Shown: in pieces, positions 17,318 through 26,096 of the stretch
How positions within the stretch are numbered: the stretch's first letter is position 1
Layout of the letters: each line of letters begins with the position of its first letter
Assembly: GCA_900539425.1 (NCBI GenBank)
Contig: UQBX01000008.1
Span: forward strand, 6,164 to 70,163
Direction: 5' to 3'
Origin: an uncultured Oscillospiraceae bacterium
GTDB lineage: Bacteria; Bacillota; Clostridia; Oscillospirales; Acutalibacteraceae
DNA length: 64,000 bases
Translations under genes and position numbers: made by a program
The notes under the pieces: model-generated
Told to the model about the DNA's origin: nothing
Seen by the model: the letters and a program-made list of their open reading frames with translations, nothing else
The model's database searches: none

Positions 17318-18880
17318 TTATCTTTTAAGATCATCCCAAGCAACGCCGTTGATGTGGAATATCTCATCAAAGTCGTACTTGTTGTTTTCATCTTTTCTGT
17401 GGCTGGGATACCAAACCTGAGCAAAGAACGGATTTGTCTTAGCGATTGAGTCATAATCCCATGCCTTCTGAGGAATATAGCACTCGGGGCACCAGTGACC
17501 GCCAAGAAGAATAAGTGCGGGGCTTGCTTCGAATTCTGCGCCGCAGTGGCCGCATTTCCATTTAAGCTTTGTAGCCATATCGCCCTTAGTCATTGTCTCT
17601 GACAGGCATTCGCCGCCTCTGAACTTAGCAGCCTGCTTCATATCTTCAATATCCAGCTCTGATTCGGGCTTGCTTTCATCATAGCCGTGATCAAGCTTGA
17701 ACTGCTCAGCAGCGCTGTTATCTTTATCAAACTTAATGATCTCGAAATCTTCCCACTTCTTGGGGATCTTCTCCCACTCTTCTTTTGAGCCGTAGTAAGC
17801 AGACATACGGTTGTGATCGTTTGTCTTAACCCAGTCAAGAGTACCAAATCCGGGAGTTTCAGCAATCTTCTTCATGAACGGTTTAGCGCATGCTGCAACG
17901 AGTCCCTTCGGAAGATATCTCGGAATTTTGAAGTAGAATTCAACATGGTCTGCAAGACGGTTGAAATAATCCTGAATTGGAAGATTCTCTCTGAAGTGGA
18001 GAAAGTCTTCAAGCTTGTCACCGTCTGCATAGAACTGACCGTGGAAGTTCTTTGTGATGAACCAGTTGGGCTCAAACAGCTTTTCAGGACCGGCAAGACC
18101 AAGTGTGCCGAGAAGAAGACATTCAAACTCATAGTTTGAGATTCTGTATTCTTTACCTGAACCTATGTTGAAGAAATGGTTCCAGAAATCTTTTCCAAGA
18201 TGGCCGGCAGCGTCTTCTGTTACAAGGTTGCACATAAGCCTGCCTGAATCCTCAACAGTACACCATTCAAGAACACCGTTGATCGGTACGTGGAACATGA
18301 TAGGATCCATATTCTTGAGAATGTTGGGATAAAGGATACCTGACTGACGCATTACAACCCAGTTCTTGATGCCGCTTTCAACAAAGGTACGCTCAGCAAC
18401 TGTCTTTGAAACTGCATAGTGGTCATAGATAGAGATTTTGATCGGGTCTCCGCAGCGGCCCCAGTGAATCGGATAGTTACGTCCGCCTGTTTCGGCAACT
18501 GTGCCTATGTAGCAAACTTTAACAGCGTCAGGATCGGGCTGTGCAAGAACTGCCTTGCAGATATTCTGAGCTGCGCCGATGTTTGTTTTCTGAGTTCTGT
18601 AAGGCTTCCAGTCTGCGGTGGGAGAAACCATGCCGCCAACGTGAAGTACATAATCGGAACCTGTTACACCTTCAAGAATAGCATCGTATTCAAGAAGATC
18701 GCCCCAGATAACCTTTACGTTTGGTTTTGAAAGCAGGGGCTGTAAAAGTTCTTCGTTTTTCTTGCTCTTTCTTGCAAGCATTTTGATATTGATCTCGTTG
18801 GGCTTTTTAAGCATTTCCTGAACGGCTGCCCAGCCCATGTTACCGGTACCGCCGGTAATAAATACTGTTTTCTTTGCCAT
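17318..18880 (-). CDS. NAD-dependent epimerase/dehydratase with C-terminal zinc ribbon
   Basis: The N-terminal part is an extended short-chain dehydrogenase: the Rossmann loop ITGGTGNMG at residues 8-16, then a YDHYAVSK segment with the catalytic Tyr-x-x-x-Lys. This domain ends near residue 310. About 130 charged residues follow, then a zinc ribbon, with Cys443, Cys446, Cys464 and Cys467 in KWKCGHCGAEF and GGHWCPEC. Total length is 520 residues, much longer than a simple epimerase. Substrate is unknown. It is a single gene with AAGGAGG upstream of its ATG and its own promoter. Sugar-nucleotide chemistry is plausible but not shown. Confidence 0.75.
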   Translation of the reverse strand: MAKKTVFITGGTGNMGWAAVQEMLKKPNEINIKMLARKSKKNEELLQPLLSKPNVKVIWGDLLEYDAILEGVTGSDYVLHVGGMVSPTADWKPYRTQKTNIGAAQNICKAVLAQPDPDAVKVCYIGTVAETGGRNYPIHWGRCGDPIKISIYDHYAVSKTVAERTFVESGIKNWVVMRQSGILYPNILKNMDPIMFHVPINGVLEWCTVEDSGRLMCNLVTEDAAGHLGKDFWNHFFNIGSGKEYRISNYEFECLLLGTLGLAGPEKLFEPNWFITKNFHGQFYADGDKLEDFLHFRENLPIQDYFNRLADHVEFYFKIPRYLPKGLVAACAKPFMKKIAETPGFGTLDWVKTNDHNRMSAYYGSKEEWEKIPKKWEDFEIIKFDKDNSAAEQFKLDHGYDESKPESELDIEDMKQAAKFRGGECLSETMTKGDMATKLKWKCGHCGAEFEASPALILLGGHWCPECYIPQKAWDYDSIAKTNPFFAQVWYPSHRKDENNKYDFDEIFHINGVAWDDLKR

Positions 18881-18920
18881 TTAATTTCCTCCTTAAGAAA
18901 AGTGCAAATTAGCATTTCAT

Positions 18921-18949
18921 ATTATAAACTATTTCTAAACAAATTACAA
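18921..18949 (-). promoter_or_regulatory. Promoter of the epimerase/zinc-ribbon gene
   Basis: On the minus strand TTGTAA (18944-18949), a 17-bp spacer and TATAAT (18921-18926) lie about 40 nt before the ATG. Confidence 0.55.
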
Positions 18950-19028
18950 CACAATATATAAAAAAATATTAAGAAATTGTTTATATATTTATCAAAACAT
19001 ATAATAATCGACGTGTTTCAAAAATTTG

Positions 19029-19057
19029 TTGACTTTTGATGTTGCCTGCGTTATTAT
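19029..19057 (+). promoter_or_regulatory. Promoter of the SAM-I riboswitch/metK transcript
   Basis: TTGACT (19029-19034), a 17-bp spacer and TATTAT (19052-19057) place +1 near 19064, just before the riboswitch. Confidence 0.75.
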
Positions 19058-19076
19058 ATTCTTAAAATTAATATGC

Positions 19077-19168
19077 CTTATCAAGAGTGGGGTAGGGACG
19101 GGCCCGTTGATACCACAGCAACCTGCGTTTGCAAGGTGCTAATTCCCGCGGTTTTACCGAGTGATGAG
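19077..19168 (+). promoter_or_regulatory. SAM-I (S-box) riboswitch aptamer
   Basis: The aptamer shows the class I core in order: CTTATCAAGAG opening P1 and P2, AGGGACGGGCCC, CAGCAACC, AAGGTGCTAATTCC, and GATGAG closing P1. This class binds S-adenosylmethionine and normally lowers expression of the downstream gene when SAM is abundant. It precedes metK, the SAM synthetase, giving direct product feedback. Confidence 0.95.
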
Positions 19169-19170
19169 TG

Positions 19171-19207
19171 ATTCGGCGCATTCATTCGGGTGCGCTTTTA
19201 TTTTTTT
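19171..19207 (+). terminator. Riboswitch expression-platform terminator
   Basis: GCGCA (19176-19180) pairs with TGCGC (19191-19195) and is followed by TTTTATTTTTTT. It sits eight bases after the aptamer, so SAM binding likely causes early termination. Confidence 0.8.
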
Positions 19208-19232
19208 CGATAAGGCTTTCAGGAGGATTAAT

Positions 19233-20411
19233 ATGTCTAAAACCTTATTTACAAGTGAGTCGGTTACAAAAGGCCATCCGGACAAGATTTGTGACCGTAT
19301 TTCAGATGCTATTCTTGACGCTATGCTCGAGCAGGATCCTCAGAGCCGTGTTGCCTGCGAAACTTTCTGCACAACAGGTCAGGTTCATGTTATGGGTGAG
19401 ATAACTTCAAATGCTCAGGTTGATATTCCTGCTATAATCAGAAAAACCGTTTGCAGTATCGGTTATGACAGCGGTGAAAAAGGCTTTGACGGAAATACAT
19501 GCGGCGTATGCGTTTCGCTTGATAAACAGAGCCCCGATATTGCGCTTGGCGTTGATAAATCATTAGAACTTAAAAACGATGAAGATGATGAATATAACCT
19601 CAACGGAGCAGGCGACCAGGGTATGATGTTCGGTTATGCCTGCAATGAAACCAAGGAACTTATGCCGATGCCTATCAGCCTCGCTCACAAGCTTGCGGTT
19701 AAGCTTACTGAGGTAAGGGAAAACGGTGAGCTTCCGTATCTTTATCCGGACGGAAAAACTCAGGTAACAGTTGAGTATGATGACGGCAAACCCGTAAAGG
19801 TTACCACCGTTGTTGTTTCTAGCCAGCACAGCGCTGATGTTTCACTTGATACACTCAGAAACGATATAATTGAAAAAGTAATAAAGACCACAGTTCCGGC
19901 GGAACTTATGGACGATGATACAGTATTCTATGTAAATCCCACAGGCAGATTCGTTGTTGGCGGCCCTCAGGGAGACAGCGGTCTTACCGGCAGAAAAATA
20001 ATTGTTGATACATACGGCGGATACGCACGTCACGGCGGCGGTGCTTTCAGCGGTAAAGACCCAACAAAGGTTGACCGCAGTGCCGCTTATGCAGCAAGAT
20101 GGGTAGCAAAGAATATTGTTGCCGCAGGTCTTGCTGATAAATGCGAGATACAGCTTGCTTACGCAATCGGCGTAGCAAAGCCCGTATCAATCATGGCGGA
20201 TACTTTCGGTACAGGAAAAATGGACGATGACAAAATTGCCGATATCGTAAATAAAGTATTTGATCTCCGTCCGTCTGCTATCATTGATAAACTTGATCTC
20301 AGAAAGCCTATTTATGAGCCGCTTTCAGCTTATGGACACATGGGCAGGGAAGATCTCGGCGTTAGCTGGGAAAAGACCGATATGGTTGACGAGATTAAAA
20401 AGTATATGTAA
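19233..20411 (+). CDS. metK: S-adenosylmethionine synthetase
   Basis: MetK makes SAM from methionine and ATP. At 392 residues it has the usual length. Signatures are [20 protein letters not shown] at residues 6-25, [12 protein letters not shown] (the ATP-binding motif), and [19 protein letters not shown] (the phosphate-binding loop). The ATG at 19233 has a perfect AGGAGG six bases upstream; the frame is open further, but that region is riboswitch RNA. Expression is probably controlled by the SAM-I riboswitch. It is monocistronic, ended by a strong hairpin. Confidence 0.98.
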   Translation: MSKTLFTSESVTKGHPDKICDRISDAILDAMLEQDPQSRVACETFCTTGQVHVMGEITSNAQVDIPAIIRKTVCSIGYDSGEKGFDGNTCGVCVSLDKQSPDIALGVDKSLELKNDEDDEYNLNGAGDQGMMFGYACNETKELMPMPISLAHKLAVKLTEVRENGELPYLYPDGKTQVTVEYDDGKPVKVTTVVVSSQHSADVSLDTLRNDIIEKVIKTTVPAELMDDDTVFYVNPTGRFVVGGPQGDSGLTGRKIIVDTYGGYARHGGGAFSGKDPTKVDRSAAYAARWVAKNIVAAGLADKCEIQLAYAIGVAKPVSIMADTFGTGKMDDDKIADIVNKVFDLRPSAIIDKLDLRKPIYEPLSAYGHMGREDLGVSWEKTDMVDEIKKYM

Positions 20412-20420
20412 TAAAAATTC

Positions 20421-20453
20421 AACCCCGCGGATATTTTCCGCGGGGCTTTTTTT
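20421..20453 (+). terminator. Terminator of metK
   Basis: CCCCGCGGA (20423-20431) pairs with TCCGCGGGG (20437-20445), followed by seven T residues. Confidence 0.92.
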
Positions 20454-20475
20454 ATTGAAAAATAATTTTGGTATT

Positions 20476-21312
20476 TTAGTATTTTTCAAGAAACGTGTGC
20501 TCAATACCGTCTGATTTATATCCCGGCATTGTATCAAGGCAAACTGCGTGAATACTTTTGAATATGCTGTGTTCGATATTAGGATTCGTCTTTTTCAGTT
20601 CTCGGATAAGGTCTTTTATTTCCTGACGTTTGCTCATCATATTTTCGTTGCCGTTGTTTTTGTACTGCTCCGTGAAACGGCATGCGCACTGTATAAATTC
20701 AAGTGAGTTGTATTTGCACCATGCTTTAATGGAATCTTCATGAATACAATACATAGGGCGAATTAACTCCATGCCCTCAAAATTAGTGCTGTGCAATTTC
20801 GGCAGCATTGCCTGTATCTGTGAGCCGTAAAACATTCCTATAAGCGTGGTTTCAATCACATCGCTGAAATGATGACCCAGCGCAATTTTGTTGCAGCCCA
20901 TCTCCTTTGCTTTTGCGTAAAGATGACCGCGCCTCATTCTGGCGCACAAATAGCACGGATTTTTTTCTGTGCTGTTTGCCACTTCAAAAATATTGCTTTC
21001 AAATACCGTTATGGGTATCCTAAGCAGTTTCGCATTCTCTTCTATCTTTTTTCTGTTTTCGGTATTATACCCGGGGTCCATAACAAGAAATACAAGTTCA
21101 AACGGCACATCGCTGTGGCGCTGAAGCTGCTGCATAAGTTTTGCGCAAAGCATAGAATCCTTGCCGCCCGAAATGCATACCGCTATTTTGTCATTTTCTT
21201 TTATAAGCTCGTACTGCTTTACAGCAAGAATAAAAGGGTTCCAAATTTCTTTTCTGAAACGCTTTATAATGCTTCTCTCAATAAGCTGATACGGCTCAAG
21301 TTCTCTTGCCAT
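20476..21312 (-). CDS. TtcA-family PP-loop ATPase (probable tRNA sulfur-transfer enzyme)
   Basis: The 278-residue protein has the PP-loop SGGKDS at residues 48-53 and Cys pairs C120-x-x-C123 and C209-x-C211, a pattern like TtcA, which uses an iron-sulfur cluster to thiolate cytidine 32 of tRNA. Adenylation of the target base by ATP is the expected first step. It overlaps the PfkB kinase stop as TAATG, so it is the third gene of a GH4-PfkB-PP-loop operon, an odd partner for sugar genes. Other TtcA/TtuA-like sulfurtransferases are possible; the exact modification is inferred. Confidence 0.75.
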   Translation of the reverse strand: MARELEPYQLIERSIIKRFRKEIWNPFILAVKQYELIKENDKIAVCISGGKDSMLCAKLMQQLQRHSDVPFELVFLVMDPGYNTENRKKIEENAKLLRIPITVFESNIFEVANSTEKNPCYLCARMRRGHLYAKAKEMGCNKIALGHHFSDVIETTLIGMFYGSQIQAMLPKLHSTNFEGMELIRPMYCIHEDSIKAWCKYNSLEFIQCACRFTEQYKNNGNENMMSKRQEIKDLIRELKKTNPNIEHSIFKSIHAVCLDTMPGYKSDGIEHTFLEKY

Positions 21313-22217
21313 TAATAATTTTCCTCTTTCAGTTCAAGCAGTTCTTTTTCTGTTACATAAGCGGAAAGAGCGCCAACTGCCGTAACGGCCTTGCCGCCGG
21401 TGATGTTTCCGAATTCAATGCAGTCTTTAAGAGGGTAATCATAAAAAAGTCCGTAGCAAAGTCCTGCAAGGAATGCGTCTCCCGCACCGGTGCTGTCCTT
21501 GTTCTTAAATTTCTCAACGCTCTTTACGAAAAATCTTTCGCCGTTGTCTATGCCGATACAGCCGTCTTTGTCCACCTTAACAATAACTCTGTCAAAATAT
21601 TTTTTTAAAGCGTCTGCTGCGTCGTTTTCGTTAGCCGCTCCTGTAATTCTGAGCGCTTCTTTTCTGTTTGGTGTGTAGATATCAGCCGTATCAAGCAAAT
21701 CTGAGTATTTTTCAACACTCATATTCTCATCCCAGCCCATATCAAGCACCATAAGAGTGCCTTCAGATTTCAGCTTTTTGTAAACTTCAATAAATCCGCC
21801 CGGCTGCATAAGGCATATTTTTGCCCCGTGCGCCATGTTGTAAAAGCTTTCTTTTGCCTCGTCATCAGGCTCAATGCTGCCCTTGCCGTATGTAATAAAG
21901 CTTCTGTCGTCTTTAAGAATTATAGCTGAGGTTATGTTAAGAGGAATAGAACTTCCTTTATATATGTTCATGGGCTCAACATTATTCTTTTTATACTGTT
22001 CCGACGCAAAAGCGGAAAACATGTCGCCGCCGAGTTCTGTTGCTATCTTTGATTCAATGCCGAGCCTGCCTATATTGATAAGCGTTGCCGGAAGTCCTCC
22101 GCCGAGCTGACACGAAAATTTATCAGTATAAATTTCCTCTCCCACATCGGGTATCTTAGGCATATCCTCGTAAAGTAAATCAACATTTGTGGCTCCTGCG
22201 CCTGCAATAAAAGACAT
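21312..22217 (-). CDS. PfkB-family sugar kinase
   Basis: This 301-residue ribokinase-like enzyme has the QLGGGLPATLINIGRLG segment (the first PfkB signature) near residue 37 and DSTGAGDAFLAGL near residue 240, carrying the catalytic Asp. It would phosphorylate a sugar or nucleoside in the cytoplasm; the substrate is not readable. I place the start at the ATG at 22217, which overlaps the upstream stop as TAATG and has GGGAG ten bases before it. GTG at 22226 has the site only one base away. Coupling to a GH4 enzyme suggests use of a released sugar. Confidence 0.82.
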   Translation of the reverse strand: MSFIAGAGATNVDLLYEDMPKIPDVGEEIYTDKFSCQLGGGLPATLINIGRLGIESKIATELGGDMFSAFASEQYKKNNVEPMNIYKGSSIPLNITSAIILKDDRSFITYGKGSIEPDDEAKESFYNMAHGAKICLMQPGGFIEVYKKLKSEGTLMVLDMGWDENMSVEKYSDLLDTADIYTPNRKEALRITGAANENDAADALKKYFDRVIVKVDKDGCIGIDNGERFFVKSVEKFKNKDSTGAGDAFLAGLCYGLFYDYPLKDCIEFGNITGGKAVTAVGALSAYVTEKELLELKEENY

Positions 22218-23581
22218 TATTTCCACACTCCCGTATATTCTTTATTGTATTCTATGTATTTGTCGGTCAGCTCTTTTGCAATGCTGTAACTGTTAACAAG
22301 CGGATGAAGAGTAAGAGCCTCTATTGCTTTTTCTCTTGATTTTGTTCTTATTGCTTCGCTTGCAAGGCGCTCGTAGTTTTTGACACGCCTTATGAGTTCC
22401 AGATTTTGCTCGTCTACTTTGCCGAAACGGTGAGGAACAGCGCCGTTTTTATCGATGTCGCAAGTTATCTCAACAACATCGCTGTCAAGCAGGCCCTCAA
22501 TCGCGCCGTTATTCGGAACGCAGAGTATCATGCTGTCGGTTTTTCCGCTTATGGCTATCTCTATGAATTTCAACGCAACTCCTGCATAACCTCCGTCGTC
22601 TTTGCCGAAAATATCAAATTTCCACGGCTCTTTTCGTTTGATGCCTGTTTCGCTTGCCATATAATTATTTTCCCGTTCTCCGTACCAGTGCTCAAATATA
22701 CCAAGCGCTGTTTCAAAGTCGTTTTCTATGTCTACCTTTTCAAGTTCCGCCGTCATGTGCCTGTTTATTTCGGCAATCTGTTCGCCGCGTGTTTTATCGG
22801 CGTTCAGAATATTTGCAAGCGCTTTTTCCCTGTAGTAAAAATAGTAAAGATATTCATTTAAAACTGATTTTCTGCTTTTAAGCAGGTCTTTTTCAAAATA
22901 TCTCAGGTCGGTTTTTTCATAGGCTTCATCATTGTCTATGATTTCGTCAATCATTTCTTTTCCGTTAATTTTTATCGAAGTGAAATATGAAAGATGATTA
23001 AGTCCGTATATTTCGCCCTTTGCTGAGCCTTCTTCTGCGCCGTAAAGCTTTTCAAAGCTTCTGAGCATTCCGCTGGGCGCGTCGCATATACCATATGTAA
23101 AATCATACCCCATATCACGCAGAGTCTGAGATACAACGCCCGCAGGGTTTGTGAAATTGAATACCTTGCAGCCTTTTTTTGCATGCTTTTTGATTAGTTC
23201 ACAGTAATCAGCAAGCGCGCTTATGCTTCTCATGGCGAATGAAAGTCCGGCGGCGCCTGTGGTTTCCTGGCCGAGTACACCCATGTTCAGAGCTGCGCGT
23301 TCATCCTTTACACGCATATCATCGCCGCCGACTCTTATTGTGGTTATAACATAATCGGCGTTTTCAACCGCCTCCACAGCGTTCGTGGTGATTTTAAAAT
23401 CAAGTGAAGGGCAGATGAGGTTTGATGTTTTCTTCGCCATCGTTCCGTATATTCTGAGTTTCTTTTCATCATTGTCCATAAATACCAATTCGTTTATTTT
23501 AAGCTCCTCGGCACGCGCGGCAATGCTTTTTGCAAGAAAAACGCTTCTTACACCGCCTCCGCCTATAACGGCAATCTTCAT
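22217..23581 (-). CDS. Glycoside hydrolase family 4 (NAD- and metal-dependent)
   Basis: GH4 enzymes cleave 6-phosphoglucosides or alpha-galactosides by a redox mechanism that needs NAD and Mn2+. Seen here are the NAD loop AVIGGGGVRSV at residues 3-13, TTIRVGGDDMRVKDE, FNFTNPAGVVSQTLRD, the metal ligand Cys in YGICDAPSG, and a His in GLNHLSYF. The length is 454 residues from the ATG at 23581, which has GGAGGTG six bases upstream; the frame continues upstream to 23632 without a site. It is the first gene of the operon with the PfkB kinase and TtcA-like protein. Whether the substrate is 6-phospho-beta-glucoside is uncertain. Confidence 0.88.
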   Translation of the reverse strand: MKIAVIGGGGVRSVFLAKSIAARAEELKINELVFMDNDEKKLRIYGTMAKKTSNLICPSLDFKITTNAVEAVENADYVITTIRVGGDDMRVKDERAALNMGVLGQETTGAAGLSFAMRSISALADYCELIKKHAKKGCKVFNFTNPAGVVSQTLRDMGYDFTYGICDAPSGMLRSFEKLYGAEEGSAKGEIYGLNHLSYFTSIKINGKEMIDEIIDNDEAYEKTDLRYFEKDLLKSRKSVLNEYLYYFYYREKALANILNADKTRGEQIAEINRHMTAELEKVDIENDFETALGIFEHWYGERENNYMASETGIKRKEPWKFDIFGKDDGGYAGVALKFIEIAISGKTDSMILCVPNNGAIEGLLDSDVVEITCDIDKNGAVPHRFGKVDEQNLELIRRVKNYERLASEAIRTKSREKAIEALTLHPLVNSYSIAKELTDKYIEYNKEYTGVWK

Positions 23582-23692
23582 AAAGCACCTCCGAATAAGT
23601 ACATATTTATTAATCTGTATATAACATAACATAGTTTAATAAAATAAAATATCTGATTCAATATTCTTATACAGTTTGTAACAATTTTGTAA

Positions 23693-23721
23693 TTGACTTG
23701 CAGATATGTTTAATATATAAT
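23693..23721 (+). promoter_or_regulatory. Promoter of the pyr operon
   Basis: TTGACT (23693-23698), a 17-bp spacer and TATAAT (23716-23721) place +1 near 23728, only about 18 nt before pyrC. There is no room for a PyrR or attenuator leader, so control is by initiation or by elements inside the operon. Confidence 0.85.
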
Positions 23722-23745
23722 ATCTAAAACGAAAGGTGCGGTTTT

Positions 23746-25020
23746 ATGAGGACTCTTATTAAAAACGCCATGGTTTATACAGGCGAAAAGTTTAAAAAAT
23801 CCGATGTTTTAATTGAAGATTCCATAATTCACAGCCTTGGTATTTCTATTTCTCAAAATAGAGCTGATCGTGTTTTTGATTTTAATTACAAATACTTTTT
23901 ATTTCCGGGTTTTGTTGATGTTCATGTTCATCTTCGGGAGCCCGGATTTTCTTATAAGGAAACAATTAAATCAGGAACACAGGCTGCCGCAAAGTCGGGT
24001 TATACCGCAGTGTGCCCTATGCCAAATCTAAATCCTCCGCCGGACAGCCCTGAAAACCTTCAGGCGGAGCTTGATGCTATTAAACGTGATGCGGTAATAG
24101 ATGTGTTTCCGTTTGCTTCAATCACAAAGGGCAGAAAAGGCAGGGGAGAGTGCGTCGATTTTGCCGCTCTCAATGATAAGGTCATAGGATTTTCTGATGA
24201 CGGTACCGGAGTTCAGGACGAAGAACTTATGCGTGAGGCAATGGAAGAGTGCTCTCGCCTAGGAGCTGTGATTTCCGCTCACTGCGAAGTAAATGAACTT
24301 CTTAACGGCGGATATATTCATGACGGCAGGTACTGCCGAGAACACGGTCACAAGGGTATTTGTAGTGAAAGTGAGTGGCAGCAGATAGAACGTGACTGCC
24401 GCCTTGCTGAGGAAACGGGCTGCCGCTATCATGTGTGCCACATTTCAACCAAGGAAAGCGTTGATATAATAAGAAAAGCGAAAGCACGCGGAGTAAAAGT
24501 AACGTGCGAGACCGCTCCGCATTATCTTACTATGTGTGAGGATGACTTGCAGGAGGACGGCCGTTTTAAAATGAACCCGCCGCTTAGGTCTGCCGAAGAC
24601 AAGCAGGCTCTGCTTGACGGAATAAAAGACGGCACAATAGATGTTATTGCAACAGACCATGCGCCTCATTCCGCAGAAGAAAAATCAAAAGGTCTTGAAA
24701 AAAGCGCAATGGGCATAACAGGTCTTGAAACCGCTTTTCCTGTGCTTTATACTAAGCTTGTAAGGACAGGCTTTATCACTCTTGAAAAGCTTGTTGATCT
24801 TATGGCTGTGCGTCCACGGCAGATATTCGGTGTAGAGGGCGGAAAAATCGAGCCCGGCGCGCCCGCTGATCTTTGTGTGTATGATCTTGACAGTAAGTTT
24901 ACTGTTGATTCATCAAAATTTATAAGTATGGGAAAATCAACGCCGTTTGACGGCTGGGAGCTTTATGCTCAGAATAAATTAACGATGTTGAGAGGAGAGA
25001 TTGTTTATGAAACCGTATAA
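23746..25020 (+). CDS. pyrC: Dihydroorotase
   Basis: PyrC closes carbamoyl aspartate to dihydroorotate. This is the 424-residue class I amidohydrolase type. The metal-binding DVHVHLREPG lies near residue 60, more His ligands follow in SAHCEV and CHIST, and the catalytic Asp is in ATDHAPHS. The start ATG has GAAAGGTG upstream. It is the first gene of the operon and overlaps carA by 14 nt, so translation is coupled. Confidence 0.96.
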   Translation: MRTLIKNAMVYTGEKFKKSDVLIEDSIIHSLGISISQNRADRVFDFNYKYFLFPGFVDVHVHLREPGFSYKETIKSGTQAAAKSGYTAVCPMPNLNPPPDSPENLQAELDAIKRDAVIDVFPFASITKGRKGRGECVDFAALNDKVIGFSDDGTGVQDEELMREAMEECSRLGAVISAHCEVNELLNGGYIHDGRYCREHGHKGICSESEWQQIERDCRLAEETGCRYHVCHISTKESVDIIRKAKARGVKVTCETAPHYLTMCEDDLQEDGRFKMNPPLRSAEDKQALLDGIKDGTIDVIATDHAPHSAEEKSKGLEKSAMGITGLETAFPVLYTKLVRTGFITLEKLVDLMAVRPRQIFGVEGGKIEPGAPADLCVYDLDSKFTVDSSKFISMGKSTPFDGWELYAQNKLTMLRGEIVYETV

Positions 25021-26095
25021 CAAGAAAATAGTGCTTGAAAACGGCACGGAATTTTACGGCTACGGCTTCGGTGCGGATAAAAAAGCCATAAACGAAATAG
25101 TTTTTAATACCTCCATGGTGGGGTATCAGGAAATCATGTCCGACCCGTCATATACAGACCAGATGGTATGTATGACTTATCCGCTTATCGGCAACTACGG
25201 TATGACCGATGAAGATTATGAAACCAAAGTTCCTACAATGGGCGGTCTGATTGTAAGGGAATACAACGACCTCCCCTCAAATTTCCGCTACACCAAAACT
25301 CTGTCTGAAGTGCTGGACGAGTATTCTATTCCCGGCATAAGCGGAGTTGATACAAGAAAGATCACCCGTATCATTCGTGATGAGGGAAGCCAGAAAGTGC
25401 TTATAACAAATGCCGATACTCCACATGAAAAAGCCATGAAGATGCTTGCGGATTATGAAATACCGCACGATATGGTGTCACGAGTTTCCTGTAAAAAGCG
25501 CTGGTATTCACGTACACCTAATCATAAATATGATGTAGTTGCAATAGACTGCGGTATCAAGCTTAATATAATCAGAAAGCTTAATGAAAAAGGCTGCAAT
25601 GTAACAGTTGTGCCTTACAATACAACAGCTGAAGAAATAATGAAGATGCGCCCTGACGGTCTGTTCCTCTCAAACGGCCCCGGAAATCCGGAGGATGTAA
25701 CCCCCGTTATTAATGTTGTAAAAGAATTAAAGGGAAAGCTTCCCATCTTCGGTATCTGCCTCGGTCATCAGATGATTTCTCTTGCGCTCGGCGCCAAAAC
25801 ATTCAAAATGAAGTTTGGACACAGAGGCGGAAACCATCCTGTAATGAATCTTGAAACAGGTAAGATAGAGATCACTTCACAAAACCACTCATACGCCGTT
25901 GACTGCGATTCTCTTGAGGGAACAGAGCTTCAACTCACCCATAAGAATCTGCTTGATAATACGGCAGAAGGAGTTGAAAGCAGAGAAAACCGTCTTTTCT
26001 CTGTTCAGTATCATCCTGAAAGTGCACCGGGCCCTCAGGACAGCGAATATCTTTTTGATAAATTTATATCTCTTATGAAAAAGGAGGCTGAGTAA
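25007..26095 (+). CDS. carA: Carbamoyl-phosphate synthase small subunit
   Basis: CarA hydrolyses glutamine and passes ammonia to CarB. The class I amidotransferase triad is visible: Cys in FGICLGHQM, with His and Glu in [12 protein letters not shown]. The N-terminal domain contains [17 protein letters not shown]. The start is the ATG at 25007, with AGAGGAGA about eight bases upstream, inside the end of pyrC; the protein has 362 residues. Only one car pair is seen, so it probably serves both arginine and pyrimidine synthesis unless a second lies elsewhere. Confidence 0.97.
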   Translation: MKPYNKKIVLENGTEFYGYGFGADKKAINEIVFNTSMVGYQEIMSDPSYTDQMVCMTYPLIGNYGMTDEDYETKVPTMGGLIVREYNDLPSNFRYTKTLSEVLDEYSIPGISGVDTRKITRIIRDEGSQKVLITNADTPHEKAMKMLADYEIPHDMVSRVSCKKRWYSRTPNHKYDVVAIDCGIKLNIIRKLNEKGCNVTVVPYNTTAEEIMKMRPDGLFLSNGPGNPEDVTPVINVVKELKGKLPIFGICLGHQMISLALGAKTFKMKFGHRGGNHPVMNLETGKIEITSQNHSYAVDCDSLEGTELQLTHKNLLDNTAEGVESRENRLFSVQYHPESAPGPQDSEYLFDKFISLMKKEAE

Positions 26096-26096
26096 T

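Noticed and set aside
19161..19232. Upstream in-frame extension of metK by 24 codons
   Set aside because: It lies in the riboswitch aptamer and terminator RNA; the ATG at 19233 has a perfect AGGAGG.
23722..23745. PyrR-type attenuator before pyrC
   Set aside because: The leader is about 18 nt, too short for any attenuator, and no anti-terminator motif is seen.
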